Origin: Planctomycetota bacterium | GTDB lineage: Bacteria; Planctomycetota; PLA2; JAEUHO01 | Assembly: GCA_020851795.1 (NCBI GenBank) | Contig: JADZCA010000010.1 | Span: 1-64,000 of the forward strand | Direction of reading: 5' to 3' | Length of the DNA stretch: 64,000 bases | Shown: one piece after another, positions 50,399 to 60,168 of the stretch | Layout: each line of letters begins with the position of its first letter | Position numbering within the stretch: the stretch's first letter is position 1 | Program-made: the position numbers and the translations under genes | Notes under the pieces: generated by a model | What the model was told of the DNA's origin: nothing | The model's input: only the letters and a program-made list of their open reading frames with translations | Databases searched by the model: none

Positions 50399-52611
50399 GG
50401 GGACTCCTCCGACGTCCCGGCAGGACGTCGCGACGCGACCATCGCGCGGCGGGGAAGGCGGACGGCGAACACCGTGGCGCCCGGCTCGCCGGCGACCAGC
50501 TCGAGCGACCCGCCGTGCGCCTCGGCGATCCGGCGGCTGATCGGGAGGCCGAGCCCCGTGCCCTTGCCGGCGGGCTTCGTCGTGACGAACGGCTCGAAGA
50601 TGCGCAGGCGGTCGGCGGGCCGGACGCCGGGGCCGTCGTCGCGGACCTCCACGACGAGCGAGCGCCCCTCGTCGGCCTCCGCGACCGCGAGCTCGACGCG
50701 GCGCCCCACGCCCTCGGTGGCCTGCACGGCGTTCATCGCGAGGTTGACGAGCACCTGGCGGAGCTGGGTCGCGTCGCCGCGCAGCCGGGCGTCACGGAGC
50801 CGGCCGGAGCGCTCGAGCGTGACGCGCGCCCGCCGCGCGAGCGGCCGCAGGAAGCGCACCACGTCGTCGACGACGTCGTCGAGGTCCACGTCGGCGACCT
50901 CCGGGGTGGCGCTCCACGCCCAGTCGAGCAGCCCGCGGATCGTGCGCGAGCAGGTCTCGGTGTTGCGGCGGATGACGTCGGCGTGCTCGCGGAACGGCGA
51001 GGTCGTCGGCAGCTCGTCCTCGAGCATCTGCGCGTAGAGCGCCACCGCCGAGAGCGGGTTGTTGAGCTCGTGGGCGACGATCGCGGACACCTCGCCGAGC
51101 ACGGCGAGCCGCTCCTGCTGCGCCTGGCGCTCCTCCCACGCGGCGGTGGCCGTGACGTCGCGGGCCACGAGGAGCCGCCCCGCCTCCCGCCCGTCTCCCG
51201 GCAGGCGGCTCGCGAGGACCTCGTACACCCGCGAGCCGACCTCGAGGCGGCACGACGCGGGCGGCGTCGTCGTGGAGCCGCCGAGGCACCCGACGCAGTC
51301 CCGCTCGCCCTCCCCGAGGCCCGCGCCGCAGCGCAGCGCGAGGTCGCGCGCGGTGCCTCCCGTCAGCGCGGGGAGCAGCGGCGCCGCGGCGGCGTTGTGC
51401 AGCACGACGGCCCCGTCCGCGTCGAGCAGGACCAGCGCGTCCTGCATGGCCTGCACCGTCGCGTCGAGCCTCGCGTGCTCGCGCGCGAGCTCGGCGCCGC
51501 GCGCCTCCACCTCGCGGCGGGCCTCGTCGAGCCGCCCCTCGCGGTCGCGGACGGCGTCCACCATGCCGTTGAACGCGCGCGACAGCTCGCCGACCTCGTC
51601 CTCGGACTGCACCTCGACGCGGGCACCGTAGTCGCCCTCGGAGATGCGTCGCGCCGCGTCGCGCAGGCGCCCGAGCGGGCGCACGAGGAAGCGCAGCGGG
51701 AAGGACATCAGGAGCGCGGTGGCGCCCGCGAACAGGAGCCCGAGCCCCAGCGAGCGGCTCCGCAGCCCGCGCACGCCGGCGAGCGCGCGGTCCGCGTCCA
51801 CCTCGACCGCGACCTCCCAGCCCGCGGCCGCGACGGGGAACGCGTGCGTGAGGTGGTCGGTGCCGGGCGCGGGCGCCGCGCGGGCCCCGCGCAGCAGCGA
51901 CCATCCGCCGACGCCGTCGGGCGGCGGGCGCAGCTCGACGACGGTCCCGTGGCCGTCGAGCACCAGCACGCGGCCGGGCGCCTCGCTGCGCCACGCGGTC
52001 GGGGCGCACGCGTCGATCCACCGCGCGAGGTCCACCTCGGCGACGAGCGCGCCGACGCGTCGCGCGCGGTCGAGGCTCGAGATCGGCGTCCGCACGGCGA
52101 AGGCGGGCACGTCGCCCGGGCCCGCCCCGAGGTCGATCGCGCCGACGGCCTCGGTCGCGGCGGCGCCGCCTCGCTCCACGAGGTCGCGCACGGCTGCGCC
52201 GGTCGCTTCGCGCACCCGTGCCAGCGTGCGCCCGTCGGCGGCGACGACGAGGAGGTCGGTCCAGACCGGCTCGAGCGGCAGCTTGTTCTCGGTGAGGTGG
52301 CGGCGCAGCGGCGCCGCGGCCTCGGGGGGCGGGGCGGCCCCGTCCGCGGCGAGGCGCTCGGCCTCCGCGCGGATCAGCCCGTCGCTGGCGAAGTCGCGCG
52401 CGCGGTTGAGCGACCCCAGCACGCCCCGGTCGAGCGCGAGCGCGACCGCCCGCGCCTCCGCCGACCGGCGCGCGACGACCTCCTCGCGGAGCGTGCCCTC
52501 CGCCTCGACGTTGACGAGCCAGGCCCCGACGGCGAACGCGGCGAGCGAGAGCCCCACGAACCCCGCCATGAGCTTCCAGCGGATCGGGACGCGGGCGAGC
52601 GGGTCACGCAC
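50395..52611 (-). CDS. NtrY-like membrane sensor histidine kinase with Cys-rich PAS
   Basis: The product has 738 residues from GTG 52611. TM1 is at about 13-33 (LMAGFVGLSLAAFAVGAWLV). A periplasmic sensor domain spans about 35-280, TM2 is near 287-308 and a HAMP domain lies near 308-360. The PAS domain has four Cys, C428, C439, C442 and C454 (RDCVGCLGG), which could bind an Fe-S cluster or heme. HisKA has His514 in VAHELNNPLSAV, and the HATPase is near 615-720 (MNAVQATEG, GKGTGLGLPIS). It forms a two-gene system with the NtrC-type regulator and is divergent from mobB with a 31-bp gap. Confidence 0.88.
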   Translation of the reverse strand: MRDPLARVPIRWKLMAGFVGLSLAAFAVGAWLVNVEAEGTLREEVVARRSAEARAVALALDRGVLGSLNRARDFASDGLIRAEAERLAADGAAPPPEAAAPLRRHLTENKLPLEPVWTDLLVVAADGRTLARVREATGAAVRDLVERGGAAATEAVGAIDLGAGPGDVPAFAVRTPISSLDRARRVGALVAEVDLARWIDACAPTAWRSEAPGRVLVLDGHGTVVELRPPPDGVGGWSLLRGARAAPAPGTDHLTHAFPVAAAGWEVAVEVDADRALAGVRGLRSRSLGLGLLFAGATALLMSFPLRFLVRPLGRLRDAARRISEGDYGARVEVQSEDEVGELSRAFNGMVDAVRDREGRLDEARREVEARGAELAREHARLDATVQAMQDALVLLDADGAVVLHNAAAAPLLPALTGGTARDLALRCGAGLGEGERDCVGCLGGSTTTPPASCRLEVGSRVYEVLASRLPGDGREAGRLLVARDVTATAAWEERQAQQERLAVLGEVSAIVAHELNNPLSAVALYAQMLEDELPTTSPFREHADVIRRNTETCSRTIRGLLDWAWSATPEVADVDLDDVVDDVVRFLRPLARRARVTLERSGRLRDARLRGDATQLRQVLVNLAMNAVQATEGVGRRVELAVAEADEGRSLVVEVRDDGPGVRPADRLRIFEPFVTTKPAGKGTGLGLPISRRIAEAHGGSLELVAGEPGATVFAVRLPRRAMVASRRPAGTSEESP

Positions 52612-52642
52612 GGGGGACGGCTCCGTCCGCCCGTCGCCTACG

Positions 52643-53218
52643 ATGCCGCCCGCCGACGCGCGCGCGCCGGTCCCCCTCGTGCATCCCGCCCAGCCTCCGG
52701 TCCTCGTCTCGCTCCTCGGCCCGTCGGGCGCCGGCAAGACGACGCTCGCCGCGCGGCTGGTCGCGTACTGGCAGGCTCGCGGGCTGCGGGTCGGCTACGG
52801 CAAGCACGCCTCGCACGGCTTCCAGATGGACCGCGAGGGCAAGGACACGTGGGTGCTGTCCGAGGCCGGCGCGAGCGGGGTTGCGGTCACCGGCCCCGGC
52901 GGCACCGCGTTCCTCGAGCGGGGCCCCGAGGCGGCCGCCGCGACGCTCGTGGACCGCTTCTTCGGCACGCACCACGTCGTCGTGCTCGAGGGGTTCCGCT
53001 TCGCGGCGCTGCCCGCGGTCGTCGTCGCCGCCGCCGAGACCGCGGATGCGGCGCTCGCGACCGCCCGAGGCGCGGTCGTCGCGCTGGCGACCCCCGACGG
53101 GCGCGGGCCGGCGGGCGTGCCCGCCGTCGCCCGCGACGACGTCGCCGCGGTCGCCTCGCTCGTGGAGGCGGCGCTGTTCCCGGCGTCGTTGCGTCGCGTC
53201 GTGCGAAGCGAGGGGTAG
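52643..53218 (+). CDS. mobB: Molybdopterin-guanine dinucleotide biosynthesis protein MobB
   Basis: The product is a 191-residue P-loop GTPase. Walker A is LLGPSGAGKTTLAARLV, then VGYGKHASHGFQMDREGKDT, the MobB His/Asp-containing segment, and VVVLEGFRF. MobB helps MobA make the bis-MGD cofactor that NarG needs, so its position beside the nitrate reductase regulators makes sense. ATG 52643 has no Shine-Dalgarno sequence; the promoter must overlap that of the divergent kinase. Confidence 0.85.
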   Translation: MPPADARAPVPLVHPAQPPVLVSLLGPSGAGKTTLAARLVAYWQARGLRVGYGKHASHGFQMDREGKDTWVLSEAGASGVAVTGPGGTAFLERGPEAAAATLVDRFFGTHHVVVLEGFRFAALPAVVVAAAETADAALATARGAVVALATPDGRGPAGVPAVARDDVAAVASLVEAALFPASLRRVVRSEG

Positions 53219-53284
53219 CCCCAGGCCCGTCGGCCGGGGACCGTGCGCGACCGCCGAGGATCGACGGCACGACGCGGGCACGGG

Positions 53285-53992
53285 CTACCGCCCGAACACC
53301 GCCTCGCGCACCTTCGGGAACAGCACGTTGTTCTCGACGTGCACGTGCTGGTGGACGTCGGCCTCGAACTCCGCGAGCCCGCCCCACAGCGCGAGCCACG
53401 AGCCGCACGCGTCGGCGGGCGCGACGAAGCCGCCGGTGAGCTCGCGGATGCGCGCGAGGTTCGCGCCGTGGTCCTCGTGCTCGGCCTCCATCACCGACAG
53501 CGGCCCTTCGATGCCCTGCGCCGCCGCCGCGGGCACGCGCCCGGACGCGACCGCGCGGATCCACGGGAACAGGACGTTCTCCTCCTTGCCGAGGTGGTCC
53601 ATCAGGTGGCCGGCGGTCGCGCTCCAGACGCGCCCGAGCGCGGGGAGCGTGTCGGGGTGGCGCTCGCCGTGCACGCGCACGACCTTCTCCATCAGCGCCG
53701 AGAGGCGCGGGACCTCGCGCTTGACGAAGGTGTGGTGTCGGTCGAGGACGTAGTCCACGATCGCCTCGAGCCCCTCCGACGAGAGGTCGGGGCCGGCCGC
53801 GGGGCCCGCGGCGGCGGCGTCGAGCTCGGCGAGCAGCGCCGCCGGCGCGATCCCCTTGCCCTCGCACGCCTTGCCGAGCGCGACCTTGCCGCCGCAGCAG
53901 AAGTCGATGCCGAGACGCTGGAAGACGCGGGAGGTCGCGGGGGCGGCGGCGACGACGGCGCCGACCGTGGTGTCGAGGGAGAAGCGGCTCAT
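53285..53992 (-). CDS. ric: Iron-sulfur cluster repair di-iron protein (RIC/ScdA)
   Basis: The product has 235 residues. ATG 53992 overlaps the tetR stop by 4 nt and has GGAG upstream. The N-terminal DUF542 domain has the motif GIDFCCGGK followed by a Cys in KACEGKG. The hemerythrin-like domain has His residues in DRHHTFV, HLMDHLGKEENVLFP, HEDHGANL and HQHVHVENNVLFP. RIC proteins repair Fe-S centres damaged by nitric oxide, a by-product of nitrate and nitrite metabolism. It lies in one operon with a TetR-type regulator. Confidence 0.9.
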   Translation of the reverse strand: MSRFSLDTTVGAVVAAAPATSRVFQRLGIDFCCGGKVALGKACEGKGIAPAALLAELDAAAAGPAAGPDLSSEGLEAIVDYVLDRHHTFVKREVPRLSALMEKVVRVHGERHPDTLPALGRVWSATAGHLMDHLGKEENVLFPWIRAVASGRVPAAAAQGIEGPLSVMEAEHEDHGANLARIRELTGGFVAPADACGSWLALWGGLAEFEADVHQHVHVENNVLFPKVREAVFGR

Positions 53993-54621
53993 GACGGGCT
54001 CCGAGGGTCGGTGGGGGAGGGCGCGTGCGGCGGCGACGACGCGACGAGGACGCCGTCGAGGAGCCAGGCGAGCTCGCGCCGCACGCACGCGGCGAGCGCG
54101 CCGGGCCGCTGCCCCTTGCTCCACGCGAGCTGGAGCCCGAGGAAGGCGTCCATCAGCACCGCGGCGCGCGCCTCGCAGTCGGGCAGCGCGCCGGGGAGGA
54201 GGTCGGTGAGCACGGCGATCGCGCGCGCCCGACGGCGGCCGCGCGCCTCCGCCAGCGCGCCGGGCTGGTGCGACGCGGGGACGATCGCCCGCGCGAGCGG
54301 GGCGCGCCGGTCGAGCGGCGCCGCGAGCGCCTCGAAGAACGCGAGCACGCGCTCGCGGGGCGCGAGCCCGGGCGCCACCGCGGGCGGGCCCGAGCCCTCG
54401 TGCAGGGCCGCGAGCAGCGCGTCCACGAAGCCCGCCCGGTCGCCGAAGTGGGCGTAGAAGAGCGGACGGCTGACGCCCGCCTCGACGGCGAGCTGCGCGG
54501 GGTCGAGGGGGTTCGCGCCGTCGCGCTCGGCGAGCGCGGCGGCCGCGTCGAGCAGCGCGCGCCGCGTGGCCTCGCGGCGTTGGGCTCGGGGCGCGTCGGG
54601 CGAGTCCTTCCCGCGGGTCAT
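53989..54621 (-). CDS. TetR-family regulator of the ric operon
   Basis: The product has 210 residues. I start at ATG 54621 rather than at an in-frame codon 27 nt upstream, because a TTGACA/TACGCT promoter lies between them. The DNA-binding helix-turn-helix spans about 15-60 (LDPAQLAVEAGVSRPLFYAH). The C-terminal effector domain is helical, with a Cys in LPDCEARAAV. As the first gene before ric it may sense nitric oxide or nitrosative damage, but the sequence does not show the ligand. The C-terminal tail (SSPPHAPSPTDPRSPS) is disordered. Confidence 0.85.
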   Translation of the reverse strand: MTRGKDSPDAPRAQRREATRRALLDAAAALAERDGANPLDPAQLAVEAGVSRPLFYAHFGDRAGFVDALLAALHEGSGPPAVAPGLAPRERVLAFFEALAAPLDRRAPLARAIVPASHQPGALAEARGRRRARAIAVLTDLLPGALPDCEARAAVLMDAFLGLQLAWSKGQRPGALAACVRRELAWLLDGVLVASSPPHAPSPTDPRSPS

Positions 54622-54627
54622 GGAGGT

Positions 54628-54655
54628 AGCGTAGCGAAAAACTGACAACTGTCAA
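54628..54655 (-). promoter_or_regulatory. Promoter and operator of tetR-ric
   Basis: TTGACA (54650-54655) and TACGCT (54628-54633) on the minus strand have a 16-bp spacer, and TACGCT ends 6 nt before the ATG. The 12-bp dyad TGACA-AC-TGTCA (54643-54654) overlaps the -35, a likely site for autorepression. It is in the most A/T-rich patch of the window. Confidence 0.65.
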
Positions 54656-54768
54656 CAACAAATGTCCATGAGAACCTTGCTAAAGGCAAGCGATGCCTCG
54701 CGCCCCGCGCCCCGCGCACGCCGCGCCCTCTTGATCGCCCCTTCAATCCACCGCGCGACGATGGCGGC

Positions 54769-56682
54769 GTGGACCCGTCGTCGCCGATCTGCCGCTCTCG
54801 GCCCGAGCCCGAGGGCGCGTCCGCTCCGGCACCCGAGCCGAGCGAGCTCGACGCCGTGCTCGAGCACCTGGACGCCCTCCGCGCCGAGATGCGCGCGCTC
54901 GAGGACGCGACGCTGGCCCGCCACCGCGACCTGCACCCGCTCCAGCGGCCCGGCGCGAGGAACCTCGCGCACTACGTCGCGCTGCGCCGTCACGACCTCC
55001 GCGACCTCCAGGCGCGGCTCCGCCGGCACGGGCTCTCGAGCCTCGGCCGTCTCGAGCCGTACGCGCTCGCCACGGTGGACGCGGTGCGTCGGGCGATCCA
55101 GGCGCTGCTGGGGCGTCCGGCCGCCGAGGCCCGCGGCCACGACCACCCGGTGTCGCTCGACGACCACCACGGGCGTCTCGAGGCCCAGACCGAGGCGCTC
55201 TTCGGTCCGCGCCCGGCGGGGCGCCGCGCGCGGCTGATGGTCACGCTGCCCACGGAGGCCGCCGCGTCGGCCTCGTTGGCGCACGAGCTCGTCGCGGCCG
55301 GCATGGACGTCGCGCGCGTCAACTGCGCGCACGACGACGCCGACGCCTGGCGGGCGATGGCCGCCCACGTCCGTGCGGCCGCGGCGCACGTCGGGCGTCC
55401 GGTCCGCGTCCTCATGGACCTCGCCGGCCCGAAGCTGCGGACCGGCGACGTCGCGCCCGGCCCGGCCGTGGTCCGCTGGTCGCCCGCGCGCGACGCCCGC
55501 GGGCAGACGACCCGCGCCGCGCGCGTCTGGCTCTCGCCCGAGCGCGTCGTCCGGCCCGACGAGCCCGTCGACGCCGTGCTGCCGGTGGACCGCGAGTGGC
55601 TCGCCGCGCTCCGGGTCGGGGAGGTCGTCGAGCTCGACGACCTGCGCGGCCGCCGCCGGCGCCTCGAGGTCGTCGCGGCGGGGCCCGACGGCGCGATGGT
55701 GCTGGGCCGCGAGGCCGCGTGGGTCGAGCCGGGGACGCTCCTCGTGCGTCGGCGCGGCGACGGCCACCGTGGCGCGTCGACGACGGTGGGGCGCCTGCCC
55801 GCCGCGGAGGGGCGCATCGTGCTGCGCCGCGGCGACACCCTCGTCCTGACGAGGGACCCGCGTCCGGGGCGCGGCGCGCTGACCGACGCCGACGGTCGGG
55901 TGCTCGTCCCGGCGGCGGTCCCGTGCACGCTCCCGGAGGTCTTCGGACGGGTGAAGCCGGGCGACCCCGTCCGCCTCGACGACGGGCGCATCGGCGGCGT
56001 CGCCCGTCGCGTCGACGCCGACGCGATCGAGGTCGAGATCGTGCACGCGAGCCCCGAGGGGAGCCGGCTCGGCGCCGACAAGGGCGTCAACCTCCCCGAC
56101 ACGCGGCTCGACGTGCCGGGCCTGACGCCGAAGGACGTCGAGGACTTCGCGGTCGCCGAGACGGTGGCCGACGTCGTCGGGCTCTCGTTCGTGGACGACC
56201 CGCGCGACGTGCGCGACCTCTGGCGGCTGGTGGGGCACGACCGCGCCCGCCCGCTCGGCGTGGTCGTCAAGGTCGAGACCAAGCACGCGTTCGCCCACCT
56301 CCCCGACGTGCTGCTCGCCGCGATGGAGGGCCACCCCGTCGGCGTGATGATCGCGCGCGGCGACCTCGCGGTGGAGTGCGGCTTCGAACGCCTCGCCGAG
56401 GTGCAGGAGGAGATCCTGTGGATGTGCGAGGCCGCGCACGTCCCGGTGGTGTGGGCCACGCAGGTGCTCGAGACGATGACGAAGAAGGGGCAGCCGACGC
56501 GCGCCGAGATCACCGACGCGGCGATGTCGGCGCGGGCCGAGTGCGTGATGCTCAACAAGGGGCCGTACGTCGCCGAGGCGCTCCGCCTGCTCGACGACGT
56601 GCTCCGGCGCATGCAGGCGCACCAGTCCAAGAAGCACGCGCTGCTGCGCCCGCTCTCCATCTCGTCGCTCGACGAGGCCTGA
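54769..56682 (+). CDS. pyk: Atypical pyruvate kinase with N-terminal helical extension
   Basis: The product has 637 residues from GTG 54769. Residues 1-145 are a predicted helical domain not found in ordinary pyruvate kinase. The catalytic barrel follows: LMDLAGPKLRTG, a B-domain-like insert with the repeated GDTL/LTRD strands, VVVKVETKHAF (catalytic Lys), GVMIARGDLAVE and VWATQVLETMTKKG. It ends about 50 residues later at MLNKGPYVAEALRLL. The allosteric C-terminal domain is absent, and S-G-E-T-A is replaced by N-K-G-P-Y. It makes pyruvate and ATP from phosphoenolpyruvate; the different tail suggests no fructose-bisphosphate-type control. It is divergent from tetR. Confidence 0.82.
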   Translation: MDPSSPICRSRPEPEGASAPAPEPSELDAVLEHLDALRAEMRALEDATLARHRDLHPLQRPGARNLAHYVALRRHDLRDLQARLRRHGLSSLGRLEPYALATVDAVRRAIQALLGRPAAEARGHDHPVSLDDHHGRLEAQTEALFGPRPAGRRARLMVTLPTEAAASASLAHELVAAGMDVARVNCAHDDADAWRAMAAHVRAAAAHVGRPVRVLMDLAGPKLRTGDVAPGPAVVRWSPARDARGQTTRAARVWLSPERVVRPDEPVDAVLPVDREWLAALRVGEVVELDDLRGRRRRLEVVAAGPDGAMVLGREAAWVEPGTLLVRRRGDGHRGASTTVGRLPAAEGRIVLRRGDTLVLTRDPRPGRGALTDADGRVLVPAAVPCTLPEVFGRVKPGDPVRLDDGRIGGVARRVDADAIEVEIVHASPEGSRLGADKGVNLPDTRLDVPGLTPKDVEDFAVAETVADVVGLSFVDDPRDVRDLWRLVGHDRARPLGVVVKVETKHAFAHLPDVLLAAMEGHPVGVMIARGDLAVECGFERLAEVQEEILWMCEAAHVPVVWATQVLETMTKKGQPTRAEITDAAMSARAECVMLNKGPYVAEALRLLDDVLRRMQAHQSKKHALLRPLSISSLDEA

Positions 56683-56743
56683 CCGGCGGGCGGGGCCGGG
56701 CGGTTCGTCCCCGAAAGCGCTCCACGGCGGGCCACCGGGTCCG

Positions 56744-56749
56744 TAGCGT
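56744..56749 (+). promoter_or_regulatory. Candidate -10 element (TAGCGT), leaderless
   Basis: TAGCGT ends 6 nt before the purK ATG with no ribosome binding site between. The 73-bp gap to pyk holds no clear terminator. Confidence 0.4.
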
Positions 56750-56755
56750 CGTGGC

Positions 56756-57915
56756 ATGGACCTCCGACCCCGCGGGCTCCCGCGCATCGGCATCGTCGGC
56801 GGCGGGCAGCTGGCCAAGATGACCGCCCAGGCCGCGCACCCGCTGGGCTGCTCGGTGCGCGTGCTCGAGCGCCAGCCCGAGTTCCCGGCCGACCTCTGCG
56901 ACACCGACACCGTGCTCGGCGACTGGGACGACCCCGCCGTGCTCGGCGTCCTCGCCACCGACGTGGACGTCGTCACGCTCGAGAACGAGCTCGTGGACGC
57001 CGGCGCCCTCGAGGCCGTCGCGGCACGCGGTGCGCTCGTCCTGCCCTCGCCCGCCACCATGCACGTGACGCAGGACAAGCTGCTGCAGAAGCGCCGCCTC
57101 GCCGCGGCCGGCCTGCCGGTGCCGGCGTTCCGCGACGCGCCGACGCGCGCCGCGCTCGACGCGGCCGCGGCCGACCTCGGCCTCCCCGTCGTCGTCAAGC
57201 GCCGCCGCGGCGGCTACGACGGCCGCGGGAACGCCACCGCCCGCGACGCCGCGGGCCTCGACCGCGCGTGGGAGCGCCTCGGCGCCGACGCGCGGGGGCT
57301 CTACGTCGAGGTCTTCGTCCCCTTCGTGGCCGAGGCCGCCGCGATCGTCGTGCGCGGGCGCGACGGCGGCGTCGTCTCCTACCCCGTCGTCGAGACCGTC
57401 AACGCCGACCACGTCTGCCGCGAGGTCGTGGCGCCCGGGCGCTTCGACCCGGCGCTCGCCGCCCGGGCCGCCGACGTCGCGCGCGCCGCCGTCGCGGCGG
57501 TGGACGGCGTGGGCGCCTTCGGCGTCGAGATGTTCGTCGGGCGCGACGGCGAGGTGCTCGTCAACGAGCTCGCCCCGCGCGTGCACAACACCGGCCACTA
57601 CACGATCGAGGGCTGCACCTGCTCGCAGTTCGAGAACCACCTGCGCGCGGTGCTCGGCTGGCCGCTCGGCTCGACCGCGCTGCGCGCGCCTGCGGCCGCG
57701 ATGGTGAACCTGCTCGGCGCCGGGCCGGGGACGGGCGAGCCGCACGGGCTCGCCCGCGCGCTCGCCGTCGAAGGGGCCCACGTCCACGTGTACGGCAAGA
57801 CGCGGAGCGAGCGGGGCCGCAAGATGGGGCACGTGACCGCGCTCGGCGCGACGCCGGAGGCCGCGCTGGCGACGGCCCGCGAGGCGGCGGGGCGGATCCG
57901 GTTCGGGGAGGCGAC

Positions 57916-57919
<4 letters not shown>
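56756..57919 (+). CDS. purK: N5-carboxyaminoimidazole ribonucleotide synthase
   Basis: The product is a 387-residue ATP-grasp enzyme of purine synthesis that carboxylates AIR using ATP and bicarbonate. The N-terminus has [20 protein letters not shown]. The ATP-grasp part has [34 protein letters not shown] and [20 protein letters not shown] with [15 protein letters not shown], all PurK signatures. ATG 56756 is preceded by a TAGCGT hexamer, not a Shine-Dalgarno sequence. It overlaps purE by 4 nt. Confidence 0.95.
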
Positions 57920-58533
<614 letters not shown>

Positions 58534-60061
58534 CGCGGGTGCGACCAGCCCTCCTGGCCGCGGACGTGCGCCTGTGCGCGGCGCAGCGCCTCCGCAGCGG
58601 GGAGCCCGTCCTCGTCGCGCGGGTTCCACAGCGCGTGGAACCGCGTGAGCAGGACGCGCGTGGCCTCGTCGTCGGCGGCGCCGAGCGAGCCGACGACGCC
58701 CGACGCGCCCGCGCGCAGCAGCTCGGTCACGAAGCCGCTCGGCCCGTCGCCCGCGACGTCGGACGTGCGCGCGCTGCGGTCGCCCGCCACGACGACGAGG
58801 TCGGCGCAGACGCCGTGGCGCGTCGCGTCGAGGGCGGACACGAGGCCGTCGTCGCCGTGGCGCTCGTCGGGGGCGAGCGCCACGGAGAACGTGCGCGCGT
58901 CCTCGCCGGAGGAGAACGCGTGCGTGGCGAGGTGGACGGCCCGCCACCGGCGCCCCGGGGCCAGCGCCGCCCACAGGCGGGCCTCGGTCGCCTCCTCGCC
59001 GAGCAGCGTGACGTCGCCGACCGCCACCGCCTCGTCGCGCGTCGCGGGCAGCCGGACGAGCCCGCCGCGCGAGACGGGGCCGAAGTCGGGGTCGCCCACC
59101 GCGAGCACGCCGTCGCCCCGCTCCGCGGGTGCCGCGCACAGCCGCGCGACGGTCATGGACGGCCACCACGTCAGCGCGCGCTCGGGCCACGCGCACGCGA
59201 GCGGCGCGCGCGCGAAGCGGGCGTCGGGCACGATCGTGACGCGGCGCACCGTCGGCGGGAGGGCGAGCGGGGCCAGCGCGCCGGCGAGCGCCGTGCACGC
59301 CGCGCCGCCGTCACCCTCGCCGGAGGCCGCGTCCGCGCTCGCGGCGATCGCGGCGTCCACGGCCTCGACCGGCCCGAGGTCCACGAGCCGCGCCGCGTCG
59401 CGCGTCGCCACGAGCACGCGCACGCTCCCGTCCGACTCGGCGGCCACGAGCAGCGCGCCGTCCTCGCCGAGCCCCGCGCGCACCGTGCTCAGCGTCGGCG
59501 CGGGCGGGGGTGCCTCGTGCACCGCGCACCCCACGGCGGCGTCGAGCCGCTCGGCCGCGGCGAGGCGCTCGGCGCGTGCCAGCGTCAGCGCGCGCGTCGC
59601 GGCCCGCACGTCGGCCACGCGGCCGCTCGCGCGCGCGCGCCGCAGCGCGAGCGCGGCGACCGAGACGCGGCGCGCGGCCGCGAGGTCGGCCTCCACGAGG
59701 TCGGCGGGCTTGCGTGCGTCGCGCAGCGCCGCCCGCGAGGCGAGCGCCGTCGCGAGCGCGCGACCGCGCGTGGCCTCGACGATCGCGGCGAAGGCCTCCG
59801 CGTCGCCGAGCGCGAACGCGGCGGCGAGGCCGCGAGCGGCCGCGTCGGCGCGCACCGCGGCGACGGGCCCGTCGCAGCCCTCGTCGGCGTCGGTCGCCGC
59901 GAGCGCCCGGCGCGCGTCCTCGAGCACGGCGCGCCGCGCCGCGGCGGGCGCGCCGGGGGCGGCGCCGTCGTCGGCCCGCACCGGGAGCGCACCGGCCGCG
60001 AGGCACGCGGCGGCGAGGCACCAGCGCCGTCGGATGCGCAGCCGACCTCCCACGGTGGGGG

Positions 60062-60067
60062 ACGGTA
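60062..60067 (-). promoter_or_regulatory. Candidate -10 element (TACCGT), leaderless
   Basis: TACCGT on the minus strand ends 8 nt before the chosen GTG of the short CHAT gene and lies inside the longer alternative frame, which helps decide the start. Confidence 0.35.
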
Positions 60068-60168
60068 CCCGCCCCCCGGGGCACACCGCAAGCGAGGAGG
60101 CGTTCGCCGTCCGGGGCCGCGGCGGCGCCGCGCGCGTCGCCCGTCGCCGGGGCGCGTCGCGACGCCCG

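Noticed and set aside
54702..54768. Promoter for pyk from TTGATC (54731) and GACGAT (54757)
   Set aside because: The spacer is 20 bp and the -10 lacks its leading T, so it is too weak to list.
60150..60168. GGGCG/CGCCC stem after the TPR-CHAT stop
   Set aside because: The arms are only 5 bp and such stems are frequent by chance at this G+C content.
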